From a virus: a stretch of DNA of 28,779 nucleotides. Where the stretch lies: IMG/VR virus record IMGVR_UViG_3300048834_001299, positions 1 through 28,779 of that record; one strand, 5' to 3'. The notes beneath the pieces are model-generated. The model ran no database searches and was not told where the DNA came from. It saw only the letters and a list, made by a program, of their open reading frames with translations. Of the stretch, positions 7,744 through 15,192 are shown piece after piece (position 1 is the first letter of the stretch; each line of letters opens with the position of its first letter). Both the position numbers and the translations under genes were made by a program.

Positions 7744-9420
7744 TCAACCGAAGGCCGCTTGCCCGCCGCCACCGAGTTTTTCCACCCGGCGAGCAAGGTC
7801 TGTTAGCAGGCGGTTGGTTTCGCCGGTGAGCCGATTGTTTTCCCGCTGCGCATCGAGCGTGCCGGACGAATAGCCACCGCCGCCGACTTTGCCCAAGGAC
7901 GTGACTATGGGTGTGAGGCTGGAGGATTGATTGATCGCCGTGGGCGCGGTGTTCGTGGTCTTCGCCGCCACGGTGGCTGCCTGTTTCACCTCCTCTGGCT
8001 TTGGCAGGGCTTCACGGATGGTGCCAAGGACGGTGTTCATGCTTTCGCGCAGTCCGGTGGTGTCGATGACCTCGGCGGTGTTGGAAAAGGCGTCGCCGAA
8101 ACGGGCGGAGATGTTTTCACCCGCTTCCTTCAACCGGAGTCCGACCTTGGCGGCAAGCGGCCCGAGCTGGTCACCGGCGTCACTGTAACGTCCTGCCGCC
8201 TCTGCATCGAGCACACCCGCCGATTCGCGCAGGGCTCCCTGGGCGGAGTTGATGGAATCGCCTTTGCCAAACAACTCGGCGAGCGGGCGTGCTATTTCCA
8301 GCGCTTCAGCGAGTCCTTTTTGAAGGAAACCGATGGCGTTGAGAAAGATTCCGATGATCGCATTGCCCATGCCCTTCCAAAAGTCGGCGGTGGTTAGGAT
8401 CTGGAAGTAGGTGATGGCCGTCCTGAAAATTTCGACGATGTATTGACCGGCGGCGGCGATGGTGGCACGGAGCGTAGCCCACAGGAAATTCACGCTCATC
8501 GCAAACCCGAGTTTCAAGGATGATCCGACAAGATTGATGAACTGGCCGCTCTTGAACACGATGATCACATACTGCATGGCATCGCGGATTTTGTGTCCTG
8601 CCTCTGCCGCCAGTGGGGCGAGTTTCTGGGCAAGCGCGATGGCCTGTTCGACCAGCGGGCGGATGGCATCATTGATCGGCGTGCCGAGGGTGAGGAACAC
8701 TTCGTTGATCGTGTCCTTCAGGGTGGAGAACAGGCCCGAGGTGGTTTTGCTCTGGGCCTCCATCATGCCCGCGAACTTGCCGCCCTGCGAGGTCATGTTG
8801 ATGAATGCCTGCTCGATGGCGGGAAATCCTACCTGGCCTGTCTCCACGAGCTTCTTTACCTGCGAATCCGAGACGCCAAATTGCTTCGCCAGCTCGCCGA
8901 TGATCGGAATCCCTCGACCGGTGAGCTGGTTGATGTCCTCGGCGAATAGCCGCCCCTGGACACGCGCCTTGCCGTAGAGTTCGGCGATCTCGTTGACCGG
9001 TGCCTGCACGCCCGCCGACACGTCACCGATACGGGCGAGAGTGGCGGCAACCGTGTCGGCCCCCTCACCGAATGCGATGAGCTTGCGGCCGGCATCCGCC
9101 AGTTCAGGGAATTCGAATGGCGTTTTTGCACCAAGTTCGCGGAGTTGCGCGAGGGTTTGTTTCGCCTTGGCTGCGTCACCGATCAAGGTCGTGAATGCCA
9201 CTTTCGTTTGCTCAAAATCCGCGGCTGATGTGACCGCCTTCAATCCTGCTGCCAATGCCACGCCACCACCAGCGAGAGCGGCTCCGAGACCAACCTTCAG
9301 ACTCGCAGCACTGAGACTCGCCATCTTCTTGGCCGACGCTGAAACGAGCTGGGTGGCATTCGCCATGGACCGCTTCAACGCGGTGATGTCGGCTCCAAGG
9401 GTGACGGTCAGGGCGCTCAT
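7744..9420 (-). CDS. Tail tape measure protein
   Basis: A 558-residue protein that sets tail length and is packed in the tail tube. The N-terminus (residues 1-65) is an Ala/Lys-rich helix followed by a glycine-rich hydrophobic segment (GLGAALAGGGVALAAGL). Residues 68-200 show the conserved tape-measure N-terminal region (ADFEQTKVAFTTLIGD, AKTPFEFPELADAGRKLIAFG, QLTGRGIPIIGELAKQFGV). Further hydrophobic helices lie near residues 290-380 and a helical tail ends the protein. At about 0.15 nm per residue the tail would be near 80 nm (inference). GTTGAC at 9435-9440 precedes the start. A methyltransferase gene has been placed between it and the chaperone gene. Confidence 0.85.
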   Translation of the reverse strand: MSALTVTLGADITALKRSMANATQLVSASAKKMASLSAASLKVGLGAALAGGGVALAAGLKAVTSAADFEQTKVAFTTLIGDAAKAKQTLAQLRELGAKTPFEFPELADAGRKLIAFGEGADTVAATLARIGDVSAGVQAPVNEIAELYGKARVQGRLFAEDINQLTGRGIPIIGELAKQFGVSDSQVKKLVETGQVGFPAIEQAFINMTSQGGKFAGMMEAQSKTTSGLFSTLKDTINEVFLTLGTPINDAIRPLVEQAIALAQKLAPLAAEAGHKIRDAMQYVIIVFKSGQFINLVGSSLKLGFAMSVNFLWATLRATIAAAGQYIVEIFRTAITYFQILTTADFWKGMGNAIIGIFLNAIGFLQKGLAEALEIARPLAELFGKGDSINSAQGALRESAGVLDAEAAGRYSDAGDQLGPLAAKVGLRLKEAGENISARFGDAFSNTAEVIDTTGLRESMNTVLGTIREALPKPEEVKQAATVAAKTTNTAPTAINQSSSLTPIVTSLGKVGGGGYSSGTLDAQRENNRLTGETNRLLTDLARRVEKLGGGGQAAFG

Positions 9421-9461
9421 GCGCCGGGGGTGGAGTCAACTGGAGGATGGTCCTGCGGTGC

Positions 9462-10082
9462 TCAACTCTCGATCATGCGGCAAAAGCAGTAGATGAACTT
9501 CTGCTCGTTGCCACCAGGCGTGATATGGGACTCCTTCTCATGCCCAAGCAACTGGAACGCTTTGCCAAACTGCGCATGCAGCTCTGTGGCGCTGTATCTC
9601 GCGACAGGCAGTCCGCTGCACTTCGTTGGACCATCTTCCGCAAAGGTGGCAACTATTACGAGACCGCCTGGTTTGACTGCTGACAGCACTTTTGTCACAT
9701 AAGCAGCGCGATCCTCCTCGTCGGTGAGAAAGTGAAAAACCGCCCGGTCGTGCCAAACATCATACGTTTCATCCGGAAGGTCGGCTTGCAGCACATCGGA
9801 TTCGATCCAATGAACGGCATTTGCTCGAGTTCCTAACCGTTCCTTCGCCGCATCGAGTGCATGCTTCGACAAATCCAGGACGGTGATGTTGTGGAAACCG
9901 TGATTGAGCAGATCGTCGACCAGAGCTGAGGCTCCTCCTCCGACGTCGATGACAGCCGCCGACTCAGGCGTTCCCGCATCGAGTATCAAGCGTAACGAAA
10001 GCGCCGCGTGCTCTTGGAACCAGCTAACCTCATTGGTCGCATTTTCTGTATAAACCCCCTCCCAGTGTTGTTTGCTGCTCAT
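9462..10082 (-). CDS. Class I SAM-dependent methyltransferase (moron)
   Basis: A 206-residue protein with the Rossmann methyltransferase signature: motif I AAVIDVGGGASALVDDL (about residues 43-59), the acidic end of strand 2 (NITVLDLS), an aspartate in ESDVLQADLP, and a hydrophobic motif IV (YDVWHDRAVFHFL). It resembles small thiopurine/tellurite-type bacterial methyltransferases more than DNA methylases, because no NPPY/DPPY motif is visible, so the substrate is unknown. It interrupts the normally adjacent chaperone and tape measure genes, has no GTTGAC motif of its own, and is preceded by a GACGCC triple repeat. These points suggest a recent insertion. Confidence 0.85.
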   Translation of the reverse strand: MSSKQHWEGVYTENATNEVSWFQEHAALSLRLILDAGTPESAAVIDVGGGASALVDDLLNHGFHNITVLDLSKHALDAAKERLGTRANAVHWIESDVLQADLPDETYDVWHDRAVFHFLTDEEDRAAYVTKVLSAVKPGGLVIVATFAEDGPTKCSGLPVARYSATELHAQFGKAFQLLGHEKESHITPGGNEQKFIYCFCRMIES

Positions 10083-10105
10083 TGCGTTGCAATTCCTGAT
10101 GATTC

Positions 10106-10123
10106 GGCGTCGGCGTCGGCGTC
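10106..10123. repeat. Three tandem copies of GGCGTC
   Basis: Three perfect 6-bp units, read as GACGCC on the minus strand, lie between the end of the frameshifted tail chaperone and the methyltransferase start. They may mark the insertion junction of the methyltransferase gene or be an expanded part of a GACGCC motif end. Confidence 0.6.
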
Positions 10124-10136
10124 AGGTTAGCATGAG

Positions 10137-10810
10137 TCACAACGATTTCAAGCTGGCAGACTGGCCGACCACGTTTGAGACATGGCTTCTGCAGGAGCCA
10201 AATCTCCCCCGCAGCGCTGCCAACTGCTCTTGAAGCGAGGGCATACTGGTTTCGGACTGGCTCCAGGACGTGCGCACCCCGTTCCTACGCAATAAACAGT
10301 GCTGATACTGAGCGAGTCGCGCCAGCGGCATGAAGAGGATCCGTTTCTCGGACCACCCTGTCTCAGAAGCGATGGCGAAGACCTGGGCGGCTAGGAAGCC
10401 GGGCTCGTCGCAGGGTGGGGCTTTTTTCCACCGATGTCCCCCATGGTTTCAACCTGGGCCGCTTCAAGTTCCCGGCTCTGTTCTTCGAGGCGTTTGAACG
10501 CGATTTGGAAATCGGCCGGGGTGAGACCGCCGCAGAATATCAGCACGGATTCGCGGAACGTCTGATCGTTGAACGACGCGCGCACCACTTCTGGCCACGG
10601 CGCGCAGTGGGTGAAGACGAAGCCCATGATGGCTGAGGTGAACTCGGGGGTGCCGTCCTTGGGCATCTCTCCTTTCACCAGCGGATTGTCCGTCCGGAGG
10701 AGTACGTCATAACTGGCGAGGGACAGGGGCCGCATGGCATGACCTGCGACGATGGTTTCCACATCGTGGAAGGCGGTGGATAAAAGTATCTGGCGGTCGG
10801 TGTCGTTCAT
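10137..10810 (-). CDS. Tail assembly chaperone frameshift product (G-T type)
   Basis: Predicted -1 frameshift fusion of the 10391-10810 gene with the overlapping downstream frame. Residues 1-130 come from the first frame; after the slippery A AAA AAG at 10421-10427 translation would continue for 94 residues to the stop at 10137-10139, giving 224 residues. The second frame reads PGFLAAQVFAIASETGWSEK and then ILFMPLARLAQYQHCLLRRN, which resembles the T part of siphophage chaperones, where a WSEEyIlxMPLxRAlQY-like pattern is typical. The frame is open all the way through the first gene's stop. The role, as in lambda gpG/gpGT, would be binding the tape measure protein while tail tube subunits assemble. 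Confidence 0.7.
10391..10810 (-). CDS. Tail assembly chaperone, short form (G type)
   Basis: A 139-residue protein upstream of the tape measure gene (MNDTDRQILLSTAFHDVETI...). It starts 6 bases after the stop of the preceding gene, so translational coupling is likely; no GTTGAC motif is present. The last codons contain GGA AAA AAG, the in-phase slippery site. Position, size and the overlapping second frame identify it as the G-type chaperone; the sequence alone is not strongly diagnostic. Confidence 0.7.
   Translation of the reverse strand: MNDTDRQILLSTAFHDVETIVAGHAMRPLSLASYDVLLRTDNPLVKGEMPKDGTPEFTSAIMGFVFTHCAPWPEVVRASFNDQTFRESVLIFCGGLTPADFQIAFKRLEEQSRELEAAQVETMGDIGGKKPHPATSPAS
10421..10427 (-). 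promoter_or_regulatory. Programmed -1 frameshift site A AAA AAG
   Basis: On the minus strand the first frame reads GGA AAA AAG CCC. The heptamer A AAA AAG is in the correct X XXY YYZ phase and is the same heptamer used in E. coli dnaX. After slipping, the next codons read GCC CCA and lead into the long second frame. No stem-loop downstream has been worked out. Confidence 0.7.
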
Positions 10811-10816
10811 GGGATC

Positions 10817-11218
10817 TCAGAGGTATTTGAGGAACATGTCTTCGGTGGCTGGTGACGCATCGAGCGGGATGAAGGCGATCTTGCCTCGGCGCGTCACGCA
10901 GGCCAGCGGCACGTCCCGCTTCACCTTGTCCACCAGGCGCTCGCGGTTGAGCAGGGCACACTTGATGTAGGCGAACGGATGCTCGGGATTGGCACGATGC
11001 CAGCCATCGTCATGCCATGCCGCAATGAGCTCCTTGGTCTGGAACTTGCCGCACGGGCTCTGCGGATCGAAGAACCAGACGGTGCGCTCGCCGCGGATGC
11101 CGTCGCCAACAACGCGGACAAACGGTTTCTCGGCGAGCGGGATGCCAACGGCCGTCAAAGCTGCGGCGAGGCAGGTGTTGCTGGTGGCGGTGGAGGACAG
11201 GTGGGATACGGCGTTCAT
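10817..11218 (-). CDS. Late-operon hypothetical protein
   Basis: A 133-residue soluble protein (MNAVSHLSSTATSNTCLAAAL...) between tail tube and tail chaperone. The middle reads like a papain-like or substrate-binding fold fragment, but I recognise no family. An upstream in-frame GTG at 11254 overlaps the tail tube stop as GTGA and would add 12 residues. I kept the ATG because AAGAG lies just before it, but either may be used. Confidence 0.5.
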   Translation of the reverse strand: MNAVSHLSSTATSNTCLAAALTAVGIPLAEKPFVRVVGDGIRGERTVWFFDPQSPCGKFQTKELIAAWHDDGWHRANPEHPFAYIKCALLNRERLVDKVKRDVPLACVTRRGKIAFIPLDASPATEDMFLKYL

Positions 11219-11250
11219 CTCTTGATCTTTGTTAGCGTTGAAAAACTGGT

Positions 11251-11628
11251 TCACGCACCGCCCGTGACGACGAACGGATAGTGGGTGGCGGTGAGGTCGA
11301 TCTTTTCGAAATCCTCGTTGTTGAGGCTGCGGCTGACCTGCATGAGGATCGTGGTGCCGCCCGTGGCCTGAAGGTGGGCGGGGATGGCGTTGGCGAGTGC
11401 GATGGCCGCGCCGATCTTGCCGCTGAATGACGAGGTCTTGGCCACCAGTCCGGACAGCTTGATCTCGACCTTCTCCTGATAGAGCGAGAGGCCGATGACT
11501 TCGCCGCCCTTGTTAAGGACTGTCTTCTCCTGGTTGGAAAAATCGAAGGAAAGGTCGGTGATGAGGAGTCCATCCTGATCGTTCGGGATGCCCCAGTTGC
11601 CGGTGGTGCCAAGGAAGGTTGCGGCCAT
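11251..11628 (-). CDS. Major tail tube protein (gpV-like)
   Basis: A 125-residue beta-rich protein. Position after the tail terminator, size and alternating hydrophobic strands (GLLITDLSFDFSNQEKTVLN, VEIKLSGLVAKTSSFSG) fit a siphophage tail tube subunit. GTTGACACG lies at 11642-11650 with the usual spacing to ATG. The function is assigned by order in a lambda-like tail operon more than by a signature. Confidence 0.6.
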   Translation of the reverse strand: MAATFLGTTGNWGIPNDQDGLLITDLSFDFSNQEKTVLNKGGEVIGLSLYQEKVEIKLSGLVAKTSSFSGKIGAAIALANAIPAHLQATGGTTILMQVSRSLNNEDFEKIDLTATHYPFVVTGGA

Positions 11629-11655
11629 TTGACCGCGGGCGGCGTGTCAACTGCA

Positions 11656-12081
11656 TCAGATGGCAGACACCACCGCCTCGTAACTGAGAACCGATTCACG
11701 TCCCCGCGCTTCGTCCGGAGTGGTGGCACTTTCCCGGTCTAGCAGGTCATGGAGGACAAAGGTATCCGAATCCAACGCGGATTGAATCGCCGCCTTGCTG
11801 CCGAGCAATGCTACCAGTTTTCCGGCCCAATCCGCATGTGTTTCGGCGGGGGTGTCGTCCACCTGGGAAAACAGATGCACGTCGAGCTTCACGCGGGCGG
11901 TGTGCGGCATGCTCGGGATGGGCTTTGATTCGGAGGTGTTGAGAACCACGCACGGACGAGTGCGGATTTCATCGCGGCGGGCGACATGGACTGGAATGGA
12001 ATCGGGAAATCCCTCGGGGCGGTTGGTGTCGATCCAGTCGGCTAGCAGCGAGGAAAGGCGGTCTTCAATCAGGTTGGGCAT
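11656..12081 (-). CDS. Tail terminator protein (gpU-like)
   Basis: A 141-residue alpha/beta protein (MPNLIEDRLSSLLADWIDTN...VHVARRDEIRTRPCVVLNT...) with the helix-strand pattern of minor tail/terminator proteins: an N-terminal helix, then strands with VKLDVHLFSQ. It lies between the gpZ-like and tail tube genes, as lambda U does between Z and V. GTTGACGCC at 12096-12104 precedes the start and contains the stop codon of the upstream nuclease gene. Confidence 0.6.
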   Translation of the reverse strand: MPNLIEDRLSSLLADWIDTNRPEGFPDSIPVHVARRDEIRTRPCVVLNTSESKPIPSMPHTARVKLDVHLFSQVDDTPAETHADWAGKLVALLGSKAAIQSALDSDTFVLHDLLDRESATTPDEARGRESVLSYEAVVSAI

Positions 12082-12099
12082 CTTGCCCGGTGTGAGGCG

Positions 12100-12579
12100 T
12101 CAACCAACACGACCCCGCGCGATCCGTTGGGCCGGCTTTGACTGTGCGTGGATGTTGGCGAGGAAGTCAGAAACGAGCTGCCAATTCTCTTTGTATTGAT
12201 TGAGGTCCGATACTTGCCGGAGGTCAACCTTACTCCAGCGAGCGTCCCGGGGAAGACTCTTGACCACATCGACTGGAATCACGAAAAACTCAGGTGCCTT
12301 TGCCTGCTTGGATCCGTCCTTCGCCCCTCGGTTCAGGAACGCAGCGACAACAAAATCGCAATCAAAGTTGCTGATGGGGAATCCGGTGGCTCCGGTACGC
12401 CAGCGGCTCTTGACCTGTATTCTTGCCGAGGTGTTCGCTTCTGGTTTTGTAGCGATGAGATCATACCCCGGCATGTTGGTGTAGGTCTTATAGGCGGCTA
12501 TCCGATTGAGTAGCAAGTGGCCAAGGACGAGGAATTCGCCTCCTTCGCTCTCCAATCTCGTATCCAGTCGTTTAGGCAT
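12100..12579 (-). CDS. PD-(D/E)XK-fold nuclease-like protein (moron)
   Basis: A 159-residue protein with a probable PD-(D/E)XK core: PGYDLIAT places an aspartate, and RIQVKSRW supplies the (Q/E)xK half-motif on the next strand, with a hydrophobic FDCDFVVAAFL strand after it. This pattern is typical of restriction endonuclease-like folds, including Holliday junction resolvases and DUF4365-like proteins. It sits inside the structural operon between head-completion and tail genes. It lacks the GTTGAC start motif, so it looks like an inserted accessory gene. A GTG at 12585 is an alternative start. Target unknown. Confidence 0.6.
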   Translation of the reverse strand: MPKRLDTRLESEGGEFLVLGHLLLNRIAAYKTYTNMPGYDLIATKPEANTSARIQVKSRWRTGATGFPISNFDCDFVVAAFLNRGAKDGSKQAKAPEFFVIPVDVVKSLPRDARWSKVDLRQVSDLNQYKENWQLVSDFLANIHAQSKPAQRIARGRVG

Positions 12580-12644
12580 GCTCACAGGTTGGTTGTCTCA
12601 TCCTGGTTCGGTGGATGACGCAAAGCAAGTCCGATGAAGCATGT

Positions 12645-13448
12645 TCAACCCGTTCTCCGCAGCGAGCGATTCGCCTTGTCGCTGATCTTGCGCAGCGAGG
12701 TGGAGAGCGCCTTTCTCAGCCGCCCTGCTGCCACTTGAAGCGCGAGGTTGATGCCCTTGTAGGTGCTCACCTGCTCGATGTAGTCGAGTTTGTTGATGAG
12801 CGTCACCGACGGCTTGTCGCCGGTCTTCACGGTTGCCGTGCCGGGAGCCTGCTTGTGACGGGTCGCCCATTGTGCCATACCGCGAACCCGACCCCCAATC
12901 GCCTTGGCGGCATTGATCCACGAGCCTTTGGCAAAACCGACGTTTCTTTTCCGGCGGGCGATGTAGTTGTCGAGTGCCTGCGCGCTGGTGACGACCTGTG
13001 CCGGTTTCATGCGCGTCACCTCGCCACGGACGTTGCGGCTCTGGTGGTGGAGTTTCGGGTCCAGCCGGCCGACCGATAGATCCTTCCAATTCGAATTCGA
13101 CGTTTGGAGCGCCTTTTCGGCCCGCGAGAACCGCCGGTTCTGGATGTTTGCCCAGAATCGGTCAGCCGCGGCTGGGTCAAGCAAGCGCATGTTGTCGTAG
13201 GCGTCAGATGGCAACGCGAACACCAGGCTGATGTCTTGTCCCACCGATTGCTCGCCGCGTTTTTTCGCCTTCTCGGAGAATCCGAACGGCCGGGTGTTGC
13301 GTGCCAACTCGACGGCCAGGCCACGCGCTTCCTGTTTCACCAGGGATTCGAGCGTGCGCCCCACCTTTTCCGGGTAGCGGTTGAGCAGGCGGGCCACGTC
13401 GCTGCCGCCCTTGAGTTTGGCCGTGAAGCGGATGGAGTCGTCACTCAT
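12645..13448 (-). CDS. Minor tail / head-tail completion protein (gpZ / gp10-like)
   Basis: A 267-residue basic, helical protein (residue runs such as RLLNRYPEKVGRTLESLVKQ near the N-terminus and LRKALSTSLRKISDKANRSL at the C-terminus). The opening resembles HK97 gp10/lambda Z type tail-completion proteins. Its ATG lies inside the stop region of the preceding gene (ATGAGTGA, 13441-13448), so it is translationally coupled and has no GTTGAC motif. Confidence 0.6.
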   Translation of the reverse strand: MSDDSIRFTAKLKGGSDVARLLNRYPEKVGRTLESLVKQEARGLAVELARNTRPFGFSEKAKKRGEQSVGQDISLVFALPSDAYDNMRLLDPAAADRFWANIQNRRFSRAEKALQTSNSNWKDLSVGRLDPKLHHQSRNVRGEVTRMKPAQVVTSAQALDNYIARRKRNVGFAKGSWINAAKAIGGRVRGMAQWATRHKQAPGTATVKTGDKPSVTLINKLDYIEQVSTYKGINLALQVAAGRLRKALSTSLRKISDKANRSLRRTG

Positions 13449-13752
13449 CGGTGGAGAAAAGTGAGAGAGTTAGAAGTGGCGAGCGCGGGTGGCTGGAAAC
13501 CTTGGAGATCCGGTATTCGGTGCCATCCAACTCGATGCGTTCGCCAAATTTCGGCAACGGTCCGGGGAATGCCAATTTCGGCACGCGCAGGCTGAGGTCC
13601 GGCGAGTCCACGAACCCGCCGATGTCGATCTGTTGGTCGTTGCGCACGCGGCTCACCAGGACGAGCAGGTCGATGGATTTCCACCGTGCCCTCACGCCAT
13701 GCTCTGATAGAAGCTGGTGAAGGTCCTGGAGGATTTCCGATTCGAGGCTCAT
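13441..13752 (-). CDS. Head-tail joining protein (gpFII-like)
   Basis: A 103-residue protein, beta-rich in the C-terminal half (PGPLPKFGERIELDGTEYRI...LLTLSLFS), with an N-terminal helix. Size, domain form and place after the major capsid gene fit the gpFII/head-tail attachment protein family. TTTGAC at 13767-13772 precedes the start at the normal distance. It shares an 8-base overlap with the next gene. Confidence 0.6.
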   Translation of the reverse strand: MSLESEILQDLHQLLSEHGVRARWKSIDLLVLVSRVRNDQQIDIGGFVDSPDLSLRVPKLAFPGPLPKFGERIELDGTEYRISKVSSHPRSPLLTLSLFSTDE

Positions 13753-13780
13753 GCCAGTGTCGTGCTGTCAAAATGAAACA

Positions 13781-13804
13781 CCCCCTCCAGTTTCCCGGAG
13801 AGGG
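13781..13804 (-). terminator. Candidate terminator or attenuator after capsid gene
   Basis: On the minus strand CCCTCTCC and GGAGGGGG form an 8-bp stem (one G-U wobble) around an 8-base loop, followed by the U-rich TGTTTCATTTT. It lies between the capsid stop (13834) and the joining protein start. Partial termination here could raise capsid output relative to downstream genes. Untested. Confidence 0.4.
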
Positions 13805-13833
13805 CATCCCATGAACCACCCAATCGAAATGGC

Positions 13834-14730
13834 TTACAGCTTGATGATCCGCTTGAGTGCGTCGGTTTTGCCAACCGTGAAGCCGTAGAGGCATTCGAGG
13901 GTGACGAACACCTTGTTGGCGCGGGTGTCGGTGAAACGCAGGTAGCCGAAGGTCATACCGGTCTGCGGGTCGGTGACGGCACCGGCTTGCTGATACTCGG
14001 CGACCGGCTGGAGGTAGCGCATGGCCACCGCAATCGCGCTCGGGTGAGCAGCGAAACCAACGAGTTTTTCCGCGTGGGCGGCCGGAATCACAATCGTCTC
14101 GAACAGGTCGAAACCCGCCAACCGCTTGATGAGGGCCTCGGTGACACCGGGTGCGCTGAGGTTGAGGTTGAAGCTCTTGGCGACCACGTCATCGGCGAGC
14201 AGGTTGGTGTAGAAACCCGAGTCGAGCACGAGCGAACGCTGGGAGGCGGGCATCTTCGCCTGACCGCACACGTCGCGGATGCCCAGCACTTTCTTGTAAT
14301 CGAAGGAGGTGGCGGCAAGCGCGGCGATGGCGGGAGCGCCGAAGTTGGCCAGCGTGATGACCGTCATGATGTCCAGCAGCACGTCCTGGGCGAGTTGTTG
14401 GGCGGCGACTTCCACCAGGGTGTCGAGCACGTCCATGGCGGTTTCCGAGTTTTCCCGGGCGGTGACATGGACGGTCTTGAACTTGTGGCGATTGAGCGTC
14501 ACCGGAACAGTCGTCACCGTGGAGTCGGCGTTGGCGGTGTAGTCGCCGGCGAAGTCGCTCGAATCGGTGGGAGCACCGACCAGAGGAACGCGGACGGTGT
14601 CGCCCTTGTCGGACGGCTGCGGGCCGAAGTTGGTCGAGAACGCCGTGACCGGCAGGAGGTTCGCCATGAAGGGCATGAGCGCCCGCTGTGCGACCTTGAT
14701 GTCTTTGAGGTTGGTGAGGGTGTTGGACAT
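13834..14730 (-). CDS. Major capsid protein (HK97/P22-fold type)
   Basis: A 298-residue protein directly after the scaffold, the standard capsid place. The start MSNTLTNLKDIKVAQRAL, then KGDTVRVPLVGAP and the DIMTVITLANFGAP helix-turn pattern are typical of HK97-fold coat proteins of the P22-like branch. The C-terminal part (QPVAEYQQAGAVTDPQTGMT and FGYLRF) matches the P-domain end of such capsids. The start follows the scaffold stop by 9 bases (TGATAGCACGCC) and lacks a clean GTTGAC motif. A terminator-like hairpin follows. Confidence 0.8.
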   Translation of the reverse strand: MSNTLTNLKDIKVAQRALMPFMANLLPVTAFSTNFGPQPSDKGDTVRVPLVGAPTDSSDFAGDYTANADSTVTTVPVTLNRHKFKTVHVTARENSETAMDVLDTLVEVAAQQLAQDVLLDIMTVITLANFGAPAIAALAATSFDYKKVLGIRDVCGQAKMPASQRSLVLDSGFYTNLLADDVVAKSFNLNLSAPGVTEALIKRLAGFDLFETIVIPAAHAEKLVGFAAHPSAIAVAMRYLQPVAEYQQAGAVTDPQTGMTFGYLRFTDTRANKVFVTLECLYGFTVGKTDALKRIIKL

Positions 14731-14739
14731 GGCGTGCTA

Positions 14740-15192
14740 TCAGGCTTGGTGTTTGAGGATGAGGGCTTGTTGTTCAGGGGTGAGTTTCCGCCAGAAGACG
14801 GTCTGGGCGGTGGGGTCGGTGATGGCGGCGAACTGCGCGTGGAGGTCGGCGGCCTGGGTGGCATCACCTGCTGGAGTGACGCGGGCTGGCAGCGTGGTGC
14901 CGGTGGAGGCGACGACGCGGGCAACCTCGGTCTGGACGCGGGTGTCGAAGTCGGCTTGCGCTGCCTGAAGATCGGCGATGCGGGTTTGCAGGGCGGTGGA
15001 TTCACCCCTGGCGGCATCGCGCTCGGCTTTGAGCGTGTCGATTTCGGCGGTGAGTAATTCCACTTCGCCGCGCAGCGAATCCTGACTGGTGGAGGCTTCG
15101 TTGAGAAGTTCGGCCTGGGCTTGGTAATCCCGCTGGATGGTATCGATCCGGGTGCGGGCTTCTGCGAGTTGGTCTTCGATGGTGGTGTCCAT
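14740..15192 (-). CDS. Nested scaffold protein (Nu3-like), internal start
   Basis: In-frame internal product of the protease gene, 150 residues beginning MDTTIEDQLAEARTRID. It is almost wholly helical, with heptad-like spacing to about residue 90, a Pro/Gly-rich linker, and a C-terminal helix (DPTAQTVFWRKLTPEQQALI) of the kind that binds capsid. Lambda makes Nu3 from the same arrangement inside gene C. The internal ATG is preceded by GTTGACACG at 15205-15213, the same start-linked motif and spacing as ordinary gene starts here, which is the main sequence evidence for a real start. Separate production awaits proof. Confidence 0.6.
   Translation of the reverse strand: MDTTIEDQLAEARTRIDTIQRDYQAQAELLNEASTSQDSLRGEVELLTAEIDTLKAERDAARGESTALQTRIADLQAAQADFDTRVQTEVARVVASTGTTLPARVTPAGDATQAADLHAQFAAITDPTAQTVFWRKLTPEQQALILKHQA

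Noticed and set aside
13987-15057. 356-codon plus-strand open frame over capsid and scaffold
   Set aside because: Shadow of two well-supported minus-strand genes; glycine/valine-rich filler sequence.
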